From: Ceriagrion tenellum
Taxonomy: Eukaryota > Arthropoda > Insecta > Odonata > Coenagrionidae
NCBI GenBank assembly: GCA_963169105.1
Contig: OY720636.1
Span: 119,492,188 to 119,556,187 of the forward strand
Direction of reading: 5' to 3'
Length of the DNA stretch: 64,000 nucleotides
Position 1 is the stretch's first letter. Each line of letters opens with the position of its first letter. Position numbers and translations under genes: made by a program. The notes under the pieces were generated by a model. That model was not told where the DNA came from. It did not search any database and saw nothing but the letters and a program-made list of their open reading frames with translations. This document shows, piece after piece, positions 61,161-64,000 of the stretch.

Positions 61161-63800
61161 CTAATGTCTCAGCTAGTGACAAAATGAACGCTGTAACCCA
61201 TATAAGGGATGTAAGTGCTCTTTGGCACAATATATACTCATCCCTGAGTTTCTTTTTTATGTGGAGCGATTTCTGGTGTTTGGTTTTCTGTGCAACGGAA
61301 CGAATGATAGTGACCCTTGTCGCTCAAAATGTGCCGCATGTTTTCAGTTTTTTTCGCAACGCTGAATTCAACAGAAGTTCCTTAAGCCTGGGCATGTGTA
61401 CTTGACGTTTGCTTGTGCTTTTATTTCATTCATGACAGAGGCCTTGAATGAAGACCTATCTACATTTCGTCTTTATTTCTGAAAACACTCCGAATGTGAC
61501 ACGCACAATGTAAGAGTCATTTTTGCATCTCAGCAGCTTCCAAACAATGGAGCCCAGCCTTTGGAAACACTCTATGGTGGGAGGAGTGCATGTTGCTCTT
61601 AGAGACAAAGAACGGGAGTCCTCGGCGCTACCAGAATCCCTGACACCATAGTCATAATGAAGCTCATGTGCCGTCGATGGCCTTTTTACGTCGCCTCTTT
61701 CATCGCAGCACATCTTCAGGATCTCCGACCCTCCATAATGGTTACACTAAAGGGAGTGCTTACATTGTCAAGGATCATGCATATATACATTGTGTTTTAA
61801 CTGTGACTCTATATGGGGAAAGGACCATGTCCACAACGACAGCATTGCATCCAACATTCGTCGTAGCAATGCCAATGAAAGAAGTAGGACCGCGAGCTCG
61901 AGATAGTAGATAAAAAGAGAGTCACCGGTAAAAGGAAAGCGATCAGCCCCTGAAATCCTCTGTTTCACAACATCACATCCACTTAGAGTATAAACAGCGA
62001 ATGAAGAAGGCAGGGTTGACAATTTAACGATCGTATCTCATGAGTATTTTGAGCCTTTTTGGCCTTAAGAGCTGCATATTGCTCGCCGATTTAGGACAAT
62101 CCCAAATTTACAGAAAAATCCAAAACTTTATTAATGTTTCCCGTGCTTAATCATGAAATTAAAGCACTTAAATATCTTAATCCCTTCAAAAGTGGGCCAT
62201 TATATAACACCCTATCCACAACATTACTCGCGCTTGACATGGGTAAGCCTTAAAACGGAAGTAATTTCAAAATTAAAAGCATCAACTGTGCATTAACACC
62301 TACTTTAAAGCAGTTTCTACGATTCGAAAAACCTATAGGCAAAGAAGAACATTCTGGAAAGGGTACAATTAGTCTCATGCAAGAATGCGCTTCCGCATTC
62401 CCAAACGAATTTTTTTGGATAATGCGTGAGGCTACTCAGTTTAATCACATGAGTGCAGACTTACATAGTCAGGAACTGGAGAAATATTTCAGAAATCAAA
62501 AATAAATAAATTGTTTAATTGTTTTCACATGAAAAGATGGTCCATCATTGCCACCATTATTGCTGTATGCACCACTCCACATGTAATGCCATCGATTATA
62601 ATTACTTATCTTCATTTTAAATATAATATTCATTAAAGAAGGATCATTTCTAAATCACAGCAAAAAAAGGACCAGCATCATCAGCGACCATAACGTCAGC
62701 TAACAGGAATTAAAAAAGAAATAGAAGCGGGAGCAGCCACTCGAAAATGTTTAATTGCTATAGCGTTTATAAGTGTGGCAAAGCTTCATGACACTCAATG
62801 GTGAAAACCATGATGTGTGGTAGAGGAAAAAGCATGAAGGAGAGGAGAGAGAAAGGGGGTGAGGGTCCATTTAGAGGTCCACTCAGGTCCTCTGGTGCCT
62901 CTACCTACTTAGTGACTGGCTAACTTTCAGTGACCTCAGATTCTTCAATAACGGAAACATCAGGTTTAGCAGGGCCTATACTTCTAAACTAGGGCATCTT
63001 ACAAACTCTGCGGCAATAGCGTGTTACTGACTGCCTACTATTGTCATTCTAAGAGGCATAAAGAATCACTTGACATCTCCATCATCATGATTAACGTAAG
63101 GTCATAAAAGAGATCGCTCGAGAAGGGACTATCGTACCCAGTGTCACTTAGGATGAGGATATAGAGATGTGTACAAGCATGTCTCTCCGAGCATCAATCG
63201 TTATCTCAGCTCAAAAATTACTGCAGGCAGAGCCGGTGGGCTCGGCGGAATTAATTCCAAAAGTAACGTAGAGGATAACATGTCAGAGTCGCAAAAACAT
63301 ACAGCGACTACTCTCAATCAATAGCTCAAGCGCATTACGAATCAAGAACTCATGTTGTTTTATAGCTTCGATGAAACTGTAGAGAAACTAGAGTAAGATA
63401 ACTTTACGACTAATATTGATGAGGACACTTTCAACAAAACAAGAAAGAGTAGTCACTTGAGGAATAAGAAAACTGCCCTACCACAGGTCCTGCCACCAAG
63501 CATTCACGCTAGGTCAGGGTTATGATTCATTTATAATAATCTCCAACATAGAGTATTTCTTTAAAGTAAAAACATGAGGCTAAGCACACACATTTCAGAG
63601 AATTTTTCCAAAGTTTGAGGTCCCAAAAAAAATATTATACGCCATTACTCTCGGAATTTTAAACTTCGTTCTACCTTCTTCGTTTTAAAACTCCAACTCT
63701 AAGAATATAAAGCTCTCTCATGATACATCGACATACAAGTAAGTGACGTCTCAATCTCAGCAGCAACTGAAACGGTTAGCATTTTCTCTCTTAAAATGCA
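61161..63800. other. Intronic DNA, nothing recognised
   Basis: Open frames of 81-85 codons at 61456-61913 are on opposite strands and overlap. Neither is recognisable. Confidence 0.4.
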
Positions 63801-63803
63801 GCA

Positions 63804-63998
63804 CTATTTCCGAGGCTCTGTCGAAAAGGATTTTCGCGTCTCCATCAAAAGCCACGACGCAACTCCTTCGAGTTTTTCCACTACAGTGCGGTCGCTAGTC
63901 TTTAAGCAACGAGCAACCTTTCTGTGGAAGTCTTTGCAGGTGCTAGTGGGGTAATATGACGAACCGTAGGTGCACTTAAGACAGGAGATTTGGAAACC
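63804..63998 (-). other. Open frame running off the right edge (unassigned)
   Basis: A 64-codon frame without stops enters from beyond position 64000 on the minus strand and ends in TAG at 63804-63806. The composition is somewhat GC-richer than its surroundings and it contains a C-(12)-C spacing. I do not recognise it, and a chance frame of this length is plausible. Confidence 0.15.
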
Positions 63999-64000
63999 AA

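Larger units (their letters stand above)
21813..64000 (+). other. Presumed K2P intron 1 (open at right edge)
   Basis: No downstream segment encodes the second half of filter 1 (FG or YG followed by M-T-T/P) after an acceptor, so exon 2 should lie beyond the window and the intron would be at least 42 kb. Its content is AT-rich DNA with decayed transposons and several GC-rich islands. If one of those islands is a promoter of another gene, that gene would be nested in this intron. Confidence 0.6.

Noticed and set aside
1..64000. CRISPR array, rRNA genes, telomeric TTAGG repeats, intact tRNA genes, endogenous viral sequence
   Set aside because: I looked for regularly spaced repeats, rRNA-like conserved blocks, TTAGG runs, cloverleaf-capable tRNAs and viral signatures and saw none.

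Overview
The window looks like nuclear DNA of an arthropod, most likely an insect with a large, repeat-rich genome. It is AT-rich and gene-poor. Coding DNA is limited to one GC-rich exon ending in a canonical GT splice donor, and the rest is mostly decayed transposons plus a few GC/CpG-rich islands. No bacterial-style operons, rRNA or intact tRNA genes were seen. I cannot name the species. The mix of Penelope-like, CR1/L2-like, mariner and TTAA-type elements fits an arthropod but is not diagnostic.

The only gene I can support is exon 1 of a two-pore-domain potassium channel of the THIK type (KCNK12/KCNK13-like), plus strand, 21431-21812, inside a GC-rich island (about 19.7-21.8 kb). The exon encodes the N-terminus, TM1, the extracellular cap and the first pore helix. 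It stops within the first glycine codon of pore filter 1, an intron position common in K2P genes. No exon 2 was found, so positions 21813-64000 are read as intron 1 (at least 42 kb), unless another gene is nested there.

Left flank (1-19.7 kb). There is a diverged direct duplication (1.05-1.54 and 1.88-2.34 kb) and a dead Penelope-like element with RT and GIY-YIG remnants (5.16-6.29 kb). A 173-bp SINE sits inside that element with a 7-bp target duplication. A tRNA-like repeat relic lies at 6.4-6.7 kb, a 612-bp MITE with 44-bp inverted repeats at 10.13-10.74 kb, and a truncated CR1/L2-like LINE on the minus strand at 12.8-13.4 kb. A mariner transposase relic follows at 17.6-17.8 kb. The SINE and the LINE appear to share a 3' tail, so the window may hold both a SINE and the LINE family that moved it.

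Right part (21.8-64 kb, presumed intron). It contains a fold-back element built from two inverted hammerhead-like hairpins (25.6-25.8 kb), a second SINE copy (34.7 kb), and a multiply frameshifted LINE RT relic (39.6-40.1 kb). There is also a LINE 3' end with a TAGAA-type tail (44.6 kb), three long near-perfect hairpins (38.35, 43.45 and 58.06 kb), and GC-rich islands at about 35-36, 49.0-49.6 and 57.1-58.1 kb that could be internal or alternative promoters. Most long open frames in the window are chance frames in GC-rich or purine/pyrimidine-rich DNA and were left out.
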